Source: Catellatospora vulcania
GTDB taxonomy: Bacteria; Actinomycetota; Actinomycetes; Mycobacteriales; Micromonosporaceae
Length of the DNA: 54,312 nucleotides
Assembly (NCBI RefSeq): GCF_009720385.1
Contig: NZ_ML769304.1
Coordinates: forward strand, 320,997 to 375,308
Direction of reading: 5' to 3'
The notes below the pieces were generated by a model. The model did not search any database and had not been told where the DNA came from. It was given only the letters and a program-made list of their open reading frames with translations. Position 1 is the first letter of the stretch; each line of letters opens with the position of its first letter. The position numbers and the translations under genes are program-made. Positions 16,298-24,205 of this stretch are shown in pieces.

Positions 16298-17518
16298 CTA
16301 CCTGAGTGAGCGCAGACCCGTGCGGACCTCGTCGACGAACGACTCCGGCTGCTCCCACGCGGGGTAATGCCCGCCCGCAGGCAGCCGGTTGTAGTGGATG
16401 AGCTGCGGGTATGCCTGCTCCGCCCAACTTCGCGGCGGCAGGTGCAGCTCGTCCTCGAAGACGCTCACCGCGACCGGGAGCCTGACCCCCTTGGCGGCGA
16501 AGAACGAGAACCTGTTCTCCGCGTACAGCCGCGCCGAGGACACACCCGTGTTGGTCAGCCAGTACAGGGTGATGTTGTCGAGCACGTCCTCCCGGGTGAG
16601 GCTCTCGGACGATCCCGCGAACGCCCGCGAGATCAGCGCCAGGCTGTTGGCTTCGAGGTCGAGCATCCACGCGGCCAGGAACACCGGCGAGTCGGCCAGC
16701 CCGGCCAGGGCCTGCGGCCGCGAGCCCTGCTGCAGCGCGTACGTGACGTGCTGCCAGGTGAAGTTCAGCTGCTCGCACGCGGCCCGTTCCTCGTCGGACA
16801 GCCCGGCAGGCAGGTTCTCCAGGGCGTTGGCCGCGCCGAGGATGTTCTGCTGGAACAGGTTGTCGATCCCGGCCGGGACGACGCAGGGCATGTTGGTATG
16901 GATGCCGGCCAGCCCCTCGACCTCCTGCGCGGCCATCAGGTCCACGACGATCGAACCCCAGTCGCCGCCCTGCGCGACGTAGCGGTCGTAGCCCAGCCGC
17001 TGCATCAGCTGCGCCCACGCGCGGCCGATGCGGTCGGGTCCCCAGCCTGGCTCGGTGGGCTTGCCCGAGAACCCGTACCCGGGCATCGACGGCAGGACCA
17101 CATGGAACGCGTCTTCGGCACGACCGCCGTGCGCGGTGGGGTCGGTGAGCGGCTCGATGACCTTCAGCAGCGCCGCGACCGAGTACGGCCAGCCGTGACA
17201 GATGACGATCGGCAGCGCTTCGGGGTGCTTCGACCGCACGTGGATGAAGTGGATGTCCAGGCCGTCGATCTCGGTCACGAAGTTCGGATACGAGTTGAGC
17301 TTCGCCTCGCACCGTCGCCAGTCGTACTCCTCGACCCAGTACCTGGCCAGTTCCTTCATGGTGGCCAGCTGCGGGCCCTGCGACCGGTCGGCGACGGTCT
17401 CCTTCTCGGGCCAGCGCGTGTGCAGGATCCGGGCTTGCAGGTCCTTGAGGTCGGCGTCGGCGAACTCGACCCGGAACGGCCGGATCGCCGGTGCCTCGAC
17501 GGGTGAAGGCATGGACAT
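16298..17518 (-). CDS. EHN-type epoxide hydrolase (copy 2)
   Basis: A 406-aa alpha/beta hydrolase with the N-terminal epoxide hydrolase (EHN) domain (IRPFRVEFADADLKDLQARI, WPEKETV). Motifs: oxyanion loop HGWPYS, nucleophile Asp186 in QGGDWGS, cap Tyr region WLTNTGVSSARLYAE, and C-terminal catalytic His in AGGHYPAWEQPE. It hydrolyses epoxides to diols in the microsomal-EH style. It is about three-quarters identical by eye to the gene at 17618-18832 and lies directly downstream of it, so the pair is a tandem duplication. The 99-nt spacer holds a strong hairpin that could reduce expression of this copy. Confidence 0.92.
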   Translation of the reverse strand: MSMPSPVEAPAIRPFRVEFADADLKDLQARILHTRWPEKETVADRSQGPQLATMKELARYWVEEYDWRRCEAKLNSYPNFVTEIDGLDIHFIHVRSKHPEALPIVICHGWPYSVAALLKVIEPLTDPTAHGGRAEDAFHVVLPSMPGYGFSGKPTEPGWGPDRIGRAWAQLMQRLGYDRYVAQGGDWGSIVVDLMAAQEVEGLAGIHTNMPCVVPAGIDNLFQQNILGAANALENLPAGLSDEERAACEQLNFTWQHVTYALQQGSRPQALAGLADSPVFLAAWMLDLEANSLALISRAFAGSSESLTREDVLDNITLYWLTNTGVSSARLYAENRFSFFAAKGVRLPVAVSVFEDELHLPPRSWAEQAYPQLIHYNRLPAGGHYPAWEQPESFVDEVRTGLRSLR

Positions 17519-17564
17519 TCCCTGGTTCTTGAGGATGGTTCTCGGCGAGCGCCGTGGACGCCTG

Positions 17565-17604
17565 GCGCACCGAGCGGCTCGAAACGGCGAGCCGCTCGGT
17601 GCGC
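17565..17604 (-). terminator. 17-bp perfect hairpin between tandem epoxide hydrolase genes
   Basis: Arms GCGCACCGAGCGGCTCG (17565-17581) and CGAGCCGCTCGGTGCGC (17588-17604) pair perfectly around the 6-nt loop AAACGG. It lies 13 nt past the stop of the first gene and 46 nt before the start of the second. Either terminator of the first gene or a processing element within a two-gene transcript. Confidence 0.65.
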
Positions 17605-17617
17605 GCCGGGGGTCCGG

Positions 17618-18832
17618 CTACCTCAGGGAGCGCAGCCCGGTGCGGACCTCGTCCACCAGTGACTCCGGCTGCTCCCAGGCGGCGAAGTGGCCGCCCTTGG
17701 GGAGCTTGTTGTAGTGGACCAGGTTCGGGTAGGCCTTCTCCGCCCAGCTCCGGGGTGCCTGGTAGAGCTCGTCGGGGAAGACGCTCACCGCGACCGGCAG
17801 TTTGACGCCCTTGACGCCGAAGAACGAGTACGTGTTCTCCGCGTACAGCCGGCCCGCCGACACCCCGGTGTTGGTCAGCCAGAAGTGCGTGATGTTGTCG
17901 AGGACGTCGTCGCGGGTCAGGCCCTCGGGCACCCCGGCGAACGAGCGCGAGATCAGCGCCATGCTCCGCGGGTCGTGGTCGAGCAGCCACGCGGCCAGGA
18001 ACACCGGCGAGTCCGCCAGGCCCGTCAGCGTCTGCGGCCGCGAACCCATCTGGAGCGCGTAGGCGACGTGCTTCCAGGTGAAGTCGAGCTGCTCGCAGGT
18101 GGCCCGCTCTTCGTCGGACAGCCCGGCGGGCAGGTTCTCCAGCGCGTTGGCCGCGCCGATGACGTTCTTCTGGAACAGGTTGTCGATCTCGGCGGGTACC
18201 ACGCCGGCCATGTTCGTGTGCAGGCCGATCAGGCCGTCGACCTCCTGCGCGGCCATCAGGTCGACGACGATGGCGCCCCAGTCGCCGCCCTGGGCGACGT
18301 AGCGGTCGTAGCCGAGGCGATTCATCAGCTCGCCGTAGGCGCGGGCGATGCGGTCGGGGCCCCAGCCCTTCTCGGTCGGTTTGCCCGAGTACCCGTAGCC
18401 GGGCATCGACGGGATGACCACGTGGAACGCGTCGTCGGCGGTTCCGCCGTGCGCGGTCGGGTTGGTGAGCGGCTCGATGAGCTTGAGCTGCTCGATGACC
18501 GAACCGGGCCAACCGTGCGCGATGATGATCGGCAGGGCGTTCTCGTGCTGGGACCGTACGTGGATGAAGTGGATGTCCAGGCCGTCGATCTCGGTGAGGT
18601 AGTTCGGGTACGAGTTGAGCTGTGCCTCGCAGCGGTACCAGTCGTAGTCGTGCGTCCAGTACTGGGCCAGCGCCTGCATCGTGGCCAGGGTCGGGCCCTG
18701 CGAGTCGTCGGAGACGGTCTCCTTCTCGGGCCAGCGCGTGTGCAGAATGCGCGCGTGCATGTCCTTGAGGTCGGCCTCGGATACCTCGACCTTGAACGGC
18801 CGGATCGCGGCGGCGTCGGATGTGACAGACAT
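17618..18832 (-). CDS. EHN-type epoxide hydrolase (copy 1)
   Basis: A 404-aa epoxide hydrolase of the same family as its downstream paralogue: EHN domain IRPFKVEVSEADLKDMHARI, oxyanion loop HGWPGS, nucleophile Asp184 in QGGDWGA, WLTNTGVSAGRLYAE, and catalytic His in KGGHFAAWEQPE. All catalytic elements are intact. AGGAAG lies upstream of the ATG. It is transcribed away from the large LuxR regulator at 19271. Differences between copies cluster in cap-domain segments (for example AGVVPAEIDNLFQKNVIG against PCVVPAGIDNLFQQNILG), so substrate range may differ. The physiological epoxide is unknown. Confidence 0.92.
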   Translation of the reverse strand: MSVTSDAAAIRPFKVEVSEADLKDMHARILHTRWPEKETVSDDSQGPTLATMQALAQYWTHDYDWYRCEAQLNSYPNYLTEIDGLDIHFIHVRSQHENALPIIIAHGWPGSVIEQLKLIEPLTNPTAHGGTADDAFHVVIPSMPGYGYSGKPTEKGWGPDRIARAYGELMNRLGYDRYVAQGGDWGAIVVDLMAAQEVDGLIGLHTNMAGVVPAEIDNLFQKNVIGAANALENLPAGLSDEERATCEQLDFTWKHVAYALQMGSRPQTLTGLADSPVFLAAWLLDHDPRSMALISRSFAGVPEGLTRDDVLDNITHFWLTNTGVSAGRLYAENTYSFFGVKGVKLPVAVSVFPDELYQAPRSWAEKAYPNLVHYNKLPKGGHFAAWEQPESLVDEVRTGLRSLR

Positions 18833-19270
18833 GAGTAGCTTCCTTGCTGTGCTGATTGGAGCTTTGGAAGGCTTCGGGCCTTCCTCCGGTGAGTGCCGGC
18901 GATGGCCGGCGGTGTGCGACGAGCACCTGGCTGAAGGTTGTCGCCCGGACTTGCGCTAATCAGGCATGCTCTGCCCCCATTTGCATTGATTCTAGGTGGA
19001 AGCCGGAGCCCAAAGACCCTTCGGCGGCGGTTCTGTCCGGCCCATCGCCTGGGCTTGACCGGCCTGTCGACGATCGCAGCCCGGAAGGCGGATCGCCCCC
19101 GTGTCGACCCCCGGCCCACCCCCCGGTCTGTACCCCCGGACCTCGGGCCGGAAGGTACAGACGGGCATGAACGGTGCACCGAGGCAGTGCGGACATCAGG
19201 GGTGCTCCACCGACGTCGAGCCTCCGAGTGATGGTCACCGCTCCCTCCCCGACCTGGGAGGATTCGACCT
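18833..19270. promoter_or_regulatory. 438-bp divergent intergenic region with a dyad upstream of the LuxR regulator
   Basis: No credible gene is seen. Two structures stand out. GGAAGGC / GCCTTCC (18866-18872, 18878-18884) is a short hairpin in the 5' leader of the epoxide hydrolase. GTCTGTACC / GGTACAGAC (19126-19134, 19154-19162) is a perfect 9-bp dyad with a 19-bp centre that itself contains CCGG...CCGG, about 110 bp before the regulator start. The dyad is a candidate operator for autoregulation. A slightly AT-richer patch (18955-19000) may hold the leftward promoter. Confidence 0.45.
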
Positions 19271-22072
19271 ATGGGAGCGTCGGCGGTAGGGAACCGGGCC
19301 GGGCTTCGGGGCCGAGGCCGGGAACTCGCCAGGCTCGACCGGGCGCTCGCCGATGCGAGAGCGGGCGTGAGCGCCGTGCTGGTGCTGCGTGGCGAGCCGG
19401 GTATAGGCAAGACCGCGCTGCTGGAATATGCGGCAGCACAGGCGGCGGGTTTCCGGACCACCGGTGTCATGGGGGTCGAATCGGAGATGACGCTGCCCTA
19501 TGCCGGCCTCCACCAGCTCTGCGCTCCGCTGCTCGGCAGGCTGCCGCTGCTGCCCGAACCGCAGCGCGAAGCGCTCTCGGCCGCCCTGGGTCTGCGCCAG
19601 GGCTCGCCGCCGAACCGCTTCCTGGTCGGGCTGGCCGCGCTCAGCCTGCTGACCCAAGCCGCCGAAGATCGGCCGCTGCTCTGCATCGTCGACGACGCCC
19701 AGTGCTTCGACGAGGAGTCCATGCAGGCGATCGCCTTCGCTGCGCGACGGCTCACCGCCGAACCCATCGCCATGATCTTCACGCTCCGCTCGCCCGGCGG
19801 CGACCAGGAACTGACCGACCTGCCCGGCATGACCGTCGAAGGCCTGCACGACACCGACGCCCGCGCCCTGCTCGCCTCAGCCGCACACGTCCCCATGGAA
19901 CCCCGGATACGCGACCGCATCGTCGCCGAAGCACACGGCAACCCGATGGCGCTGCTCATGCTGCCGCGCCTGATCCCACCCACCGACCTGGCGGGCGGGC
20001 TCTGGCTCGCCGGCCGACGCCCCGTGGCCGACACCATCGAAGACGCTTTCCACCTGCGCTTGCAGCAACTTCCGCCGGACAGCAGGCGACTGGTGCTGAC
20101 CGCCGCGGCCGACCCCACCGCAGACGCGAACCTGCTGTGGCGTGCCGCGGAAATCCAACACATCCCGACCGGGGCTGCCGCGCCCGCCGAAGCCTCGGGT
20201 CTCGTCGAGTTCGACACCGCGGTGCGGTTCCAGCATCCGCTGGCACGCTCGGCCGTCTACCGGAAGGCGTCGGCGCCGGACCGGCGCACCGCACACCAGG
20301 CGCTGGCCGAAGCCACCGACCCGCACACCGACCCCGACCGCAGAGCGTGGCACAGCGCCCAGGCCGCGACCCGCCCCGACGAAACCCTCGCGGCCGCACT
20401 CGAAGACTGCGCGTTCCGGGCACAGGGCCGGGGCGCAGCCGCCACGGCCGCGGCGTTCCTGCGCCGATCCGCGCAACTGACCCCCGACCCGGCGCGGCGC
20501 GCCGACAGAGCGCTGGCCGCGGCCCAGGTCGGCATCGACGCAGGTGGCGCGGTCCAGGCACACGACATGCTGGCCGCGGCCGCGGCCGGGCCCCCGGACG
20601 AGACGCGACAGGCCCGGCTCGAACGGCTGCGCGCCCGCCTGGCGTTCACGCAGCAACGCGGCGACGACGCGCCCCGGCTGCTGCTCGACGCCGCCCGCCG
20701 ACTCGCGCCGCTCGACGCCGCGCTCACCCGCGACACCCTGCTGGAAGCCTTCGGTGCGGCACTGTTCGCCGGACGCCTGAACACCGGCCCCGACTTGCCG
20801 GAGATCGCCCGAACCATACGAACCACACCGCTGCCCGCGTCGTCGCCGCAGCGGCCGGTCGACGTCCTGCTCGAAGCCCTCACCGCCCTCACCATCGACG
20901 GCTACGGCAGCGCCGCCGACCGGCTGCGCCAAGCGCTGAACAGGATTCAGCACGAGCAGCGGTCCGCCACGCCGGGCACCGACCGGCGGTGGATGTGGCT
21001 GGCCTGCCCGGTGACACCGGAACCGTTGGCACCGGAACTGTGGAACGACGAGGCCTGGCACGAACTGGCCACCGGAGCGGTGACCCTCGCCCGCGACGCG
21101 GGCGCGCTCGGCGTCCTGCCGATGGCACTGAGCTACGAAGCCTGCTACCGCGTCCACACCGGCGACCTCTCCACCGCGGCGTCCCTGGCCGACGAGGCGA
21201 CCGCGATCTCGACTGCCATCGGCAGCGCGCCGATGATGTACCCGTCGCTGCTGCTCGCCGCCTGGCAGGGCCGGGAGTCCCAGGCCCGCAGGCTCATCGA
21301 CGCGGCCCGCGCCGAAGCGAGCGCCCGCGGCGAAGGACGTGCGCTGGCCATCGCCGACTACGCCACCGCCGTGCTCCACAACGGCCTTGGCCGCTACGAC
21401 GCGGCGTTCACCGCCGCTGCCCAGGCCGGCGAGTACGAAGACCTGGGGCTGTTCGGCTGGGTGCTGGTCGAACTGATCGAGGCCGCCACCCGCAGCGGGC
21501 AGCCCGACGCGGCTGCGGCAGCGCTCGAAAAGCTCACTGACCGGACCCGCGCCGCCGCGACCCCGTGGGCCCTGGGCATGGAGGCCCGCTCACTGGCGCT
21601 GACCAGCAGCGGAGACGATGCCGAGCCGCACTACCGCCAATCGATCAGATATTTGAGCCAGTGCCGGATCACCGTGCATCTGGCCCGCGCCCGGCTGCTG
21701 TACGGCGAATGGCTGCGGCGGCAGCATCGCCGTATGCACAGCCGCGAGCAGTTGCGCACGGCCCGTGAAATGCTCAGCCGGGTCGGCGCCGACGCCTTCG
21801 CCGAGCGCGCCCGCAAAGAACTGCTCGCCACCGGCGAGACCGCACGCAAACGTGACGCCTCCGCACTCAGCGAACTCACCGGTCAGGAAGCGCAGATCGC
21901 CCGGCTGGCCCGGGAGGGGCGCACCAACGTCGAGATAGCGGCCCACCTGTTCATCAGCCCGCGGACCGTCGAGTGGCACCTGAGCAAGGTCTTCGCGAAA
22001 CTGGGCGTGACTTCACGCAAGGACCTGCGTTCGGCGTTCTCGGCCGCCGAACCGCCGATGTCGACGGTGTGA
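19271..22072 (+). CDS. Large LuxR-family (MalT/LAL-type) ATP-binding regulator
   Basis: A 933-aa cytosolic transcription factor. The N-terminal AAA/STAND ATPase has Walker A GEPGIGKT (41-48) and Walker B LLCIVDDAQ (Asp141-142). The middle is a long helical TPR-like region. The C-terminal GerE/LuxR helix-turn-helix spans about 869-925 (LTGQEAQIARLAREGRTNVEIAAHLFISPRTVEWHLSKVF.KLGV). GGGAGG lies nine bases before the ATG. Such LAL regulators often control adjacent degradation or secondary-metabolite genes. Its divergent position suggests control of the epoxide hydrolases, but no biosynthetic cluster is present here. Confidence 0.92.
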   Translation: MGASAVGNRAGLRGRGRELARLDRALADARAGVSAVLVLRGEPGIGKTALLEYAAAQAAGFRTTGVMGVESEMTLPYAGLHQLCAPLLGRLPLLPEPQREALSAALGLRQGSPPNRFLVGLAALSLLTQAAEDRPLLCIVDDAQCFDEESMQAIAFAARRLTAEPIAMIFTLRSPGGDQELTDLPGMTVEGLHDTDARALLASAAHVPMEPRIRDRIVAEAHGNPMALLMLPRLIPPTDLAGGLWLAGRRPVADTIEDAFHLRLQQLPPDSRRLVLTAAADPTADANLLWRAAEIQHIPTGAAAPAEASGLVEFDTAVRFQHPLARSAVYRKASAPDRRTAHQALAEATDPHTDPDRRAWHSAQAATRPDETLAAALEDCAFRAQGRGAAATAAAFLRRSAQLTPDPARRADRALAAAQVGIDAGGAVQAHDMLAAAAAGPPDETRQARLERLRARLAFTQQRGDDAPRLLLDAARRLAPLDAALTRDTLLEAFGAALFAGRLNTGPDLPEIARTIRTTPLPASSPQRPVDVLLEALTALTIDGYGSAADRLRQALNRIQHEQRSATPGTDRRWMWLACPVTPEPLAPELWNDEAWHELATGAVTLARDAGALGVLPMALSYEACYRVHTGDLSTAASLADEATAISTAIGSAPMMYPSLLLAAWQGRESQARRLIDAARAEASARGEGRALAIADYATAVLHNGLGRYDAAFTAAAQAGEYEDLGLFGWVLVELIEAATRSGQPDAAAAALEKLTDRTRAAATPWALGMEARSLALTSSGDDAEPHYRQSIRYLSQCRITVHLARARLLYGEWLRRQHRRMHSREQLRTAREMLSRVGADAFAERARKELLATGETARKRDASALSELTGQEAQIARLAREGRTNVEIAAHLFISPRTVEWHLSKVFAKLGVTSRKDLRSAFSAAEPPMSTV

Positions 22073-22262
22073 GGCGCCAGGCCGGCGGGCCGCATGGTGG
22101 TACCACTATCACTTGCGCCGTGCAGTGCACGATCGACCCGGCTCAGGTCGAGGCGTTCGAACGCGGACTGATGCCGGGACGTCGCGGCCGGGACTGACCC
22201 TGGTGCCGCATAAGGCTGTGGGTTGATGACACCGGACGGCGTACGCCGCTACCGTCTTGCGG

Positions 22263-23429
22263 ATGCGATGGCGTCGGCTGGCCGATCTGGTGCTGGTGTC
22301 GTGGCTGCTGGCCGCCGCGCTGCTGCTGGCGGGCGCCGATGTCACCGGAGCCACCACGGGTGTGCCGATCGACGCCGTCGGCTGGGCGCTGATCCTCGCC
22401 TTCCATCTGCCGCTGTATGTGCGGGTCTGGTTCCCGGTGCCGGTTCTGCTCGCCGTCACCGCCGCCGCGACGGCTTATCTGGCGCTCGACTACTACCACT
22501 CGGTGGTGACGTTCGCGGTCGCGCTGGCGGTGTTCACGGTCGCCGAGGCGCGGCCGCGGAAGCTGTCGGTGCCGGGCGCGCTGCTCGGCGGGGCGGTGCT
22601 GCTGTACGCCCAGCGCCTGCTGCACGGCAACGAGCGCCTGTTCGGCGCGGTCGTGGTCACGTTCATGATCCTGGTGGCGTGGGGGTTCGGCGACAACTCG
22701 GGGCGGCTGCGCGAGCGGGGCAGGCACCTGGCGTACCTGACCGAGCAGCTGCGCCGCGAGCAGCAGGAGCGGGCGCACCAGGCGGTGTCGCAGGAGCAGG
22801 GCCGGATCGCCCGCGAGCTGCACGACGTGGTGGCGCACCACATGTCGGTGATCTCGGTGCAGGCCGGGCTGGGCCGGTATGTGCTGGACTCCGATCCGCA
22901 GACGGCGCGGACCGCGCTGGACGTGATCGCGGGCACCGCGCACGAGGCGCTGAGCGAGATGCGGCGGCTGCTGGCGGTGCTGCGGGTGTCGTCGGTGGAG
23001 GCGGGCGAGCCGGCGCAGTTCGACGCGGCTCCGGGGCTGGACCGGTTGCCGCATCTGCTGGAGCGGGTGCGGGCGGCGGGGGCGACGGTGGAGTCGCAGG
23101 CCGAGGGCGAGCCGGTGGCGCTGCCGCCGGGACTGGCGCTGTGCGTGTACCGGGTGGTGCAGGAGTCGCTGACCAACGTGCTCAAGCACGCCGTGCCGCC
23201 CGAGGCGACGGTGTCGCTGGTGTGGCACGCCCATGCGCTGGCGGTCACCGTCGCCGATCGCGGTGCGGCTCGGAGACCTGAATCACCGTCCGATGTGGTG
23301 CGTCACGGGTTGATCGGCATGCGGGAACGGGCGAGGATCTACGGGGGGACGCTGTCGGCCGGACCTCGGCCGGAGGGCGGGTTCGAGGTGCGCCTCACGC
23401 TGCCGATCGGGGAACACGCGGATGGTTGA
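22263..23429 (+). CDS. NarL-type sensor histidine kinase
   Basis: A 388-aa membrane sensor kinase with about four to five N-terminal hydrophobic helices (22-140), a coiled linker rich in Glu, Arg and Gln, the HisKA_3 dimerisation helix with phospho-acceptor His187 in RIARELHDVVAHHMSVI, an N-box VVQESLTNVLKHA, and a compact HATPase with HGLIGMRERARIYGG and GGFEVRLTLP. ATG at 22263 is preferred over the TTG two codons earlier. The gene overlaps the response regulator by 8 nt, so the two form a pair. The stimulus is unknown; there is no sizeable extracellular domain. Confidence 0.92.
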   Translation: MRWRRLADLVLVSWLLAAALLLAGADVTGATTGVPIDAVGWALILAFHLPLYVRVWFPVPVLLAVTAAATAYLALDYYHSVVTFAVALAVFTVAEARPRKLSVPGALLGGAVLLYAQRLLHGNERLFGAVVVTFMILVAWGFGDNSGRLRERGRHLAYLTEQLRREQQERAHQAVSQEQGRIARELHDVVAHHMSVISVQAGLGRYVLDSDPQTARTALDVIAGTAHEALSEMRRLLAVLRVSSVEAGEPAQFDAAPGLDRLPHLLERVRAAGATVESQAEGEPVALPPGLALCVYRVVQESLTNVLKHAVPPEATVSLVWHAHALAVTVADRGAARRPESPSDVVRHGLIGMRERARIYGGTLSAGPRPEGGFEVRLTLPIGEHADG

Positions 23430-24093
23430 CGTCTTGGTCGTGGACGACCAGGTGCTCATCAGGGCAGGGCTGGTCGCCATGATCAAGGCCGCGCCGGGCT
23501 TGAACGCGGTCGGTGAGGCGGCCTCCGGCGAGGAGGCCGTGGAGCTGGCGGCGCGGTTGCGGCCGGACGTGATCCTGATGGACATCCGGATGCCGGGCCT
23601 GAGCGGCGTCGCGGCGACCGAGCAGATCCTGGCCGCCGCTGAGGACGAGCCGCCGCGCGTGCTCATCCTGACCACGTTCGACCTGGACGAGTACGTGTAC
23701 GCGGCGCTGCGGGCCGGGGCGAGCGGGTTCATGTTGAAGGACACCAGCCCGGAGCGGCTGTTCGCGGCGATCGCCGCGATCGCGGGCGGGGACATGCTGT
23801 TCACGCCGACGGTGGTGCGCCGCCTGATCGAGGCGAACACGGGTCCCGGCCGGGCGGCGGGCGGCCCGAGCCCGGATCTGGCGGTGCTGACCAGCCGGGA
23901 GCTGGACGTGCTGCGCCTGGTCGCGCGCGGGCTGTCGAACACGGAGATCGCCGGGGAGCTGCATCTGAGCGAGGCGACGGTGAAGACGCACCTGAACCGG
24001 CTGATGTCGAAGCTGTCGCTGTCGAGCCGGGCCCAGGCGGTCGTGATCGCGTACGAGACGGGTCTGGTCACCCCGGGCGGCTCCGCCGGCTGA
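23422..24093 (+). CDS. NarL/LuxR-type response regulator
   Basis: A 223-aa response regulator. The receiver domain has acidic residues in VVDDQ, phospho-acceptor Asp54 in VILMDIRMPG, Thr in LILTTFD and Lys in MLKDTSPE. The C-terminal LuxR helix-turn-helix reads LTSRELDVLRLVARGLSNTEIAGELHLSEATVKTHLNRLMSKL. It overlaps the kinase gene, so it is the cognate partner. The next gene downstream begins 112 nt later, past a small hairpin, so regulation of the type VII-like locus by this pair is possible but not shown. Confidence 0.94.
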   Translation: MVDVLVVDDQVLIRAGLVAMIKAAPGLNAVGEAASGEEAVELAARLRPDVILMDIRMPGLSGVAATEQILAAAEDEPPRVLILTTFDLDEYVYAALRAGASGFMLKDTSPERLFAAIAAIAGGDMLFTPTVVRRLIEANTGPGRAAGGPSPDLAVLTSRELDVLRLVARGLSNTEIAGELHLSEATVKTHLNRLMSKLSLSSRAQAVVIAYETGLVTPGGSAG

Positions 24094-24117
24094 CTACACC
24101 GTCGGGTTGACCCGCCT

Positions 24118-24136
24118 ACCCTCCTGGTTGGAGGGT
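24118..24136 (+). terminator. Small hairpin after the two-component pair
   Basis: ACCCTCC / GGAGGGT with a 5-nt loop (TGGTT), 25 nt past the response regulator stop and 69 nt before the next ATG. A modest stem that may separate the two-component transcript from the secretion locus. Confidence 0.4.
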
Positions 24137-24205
24137 GACGGCCAACTCCGGGTTCACGCGCTCGCCTGCCTGCGCTGCGACGATGGGCCGGGGAGGTTGA
24201 TCGGT

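Noticed and set aside
15798..18926. Very long open frame (over 1000 codons) on the minus strand across the epoxide hydrolase region
   Set aside because: It is an Arg/Pro/Ala-rich frame running over two clear epoxide hydrolase genes in another phase; a typical high-GC shadow.
16298..24093. Possible secondary-metabolite cluster (epoxide hydrolases, LAL regulator, two-component pair)
   Set aside because: No polyketide, peptide, terpene or other core biosynthetic gene lies in or around the region.
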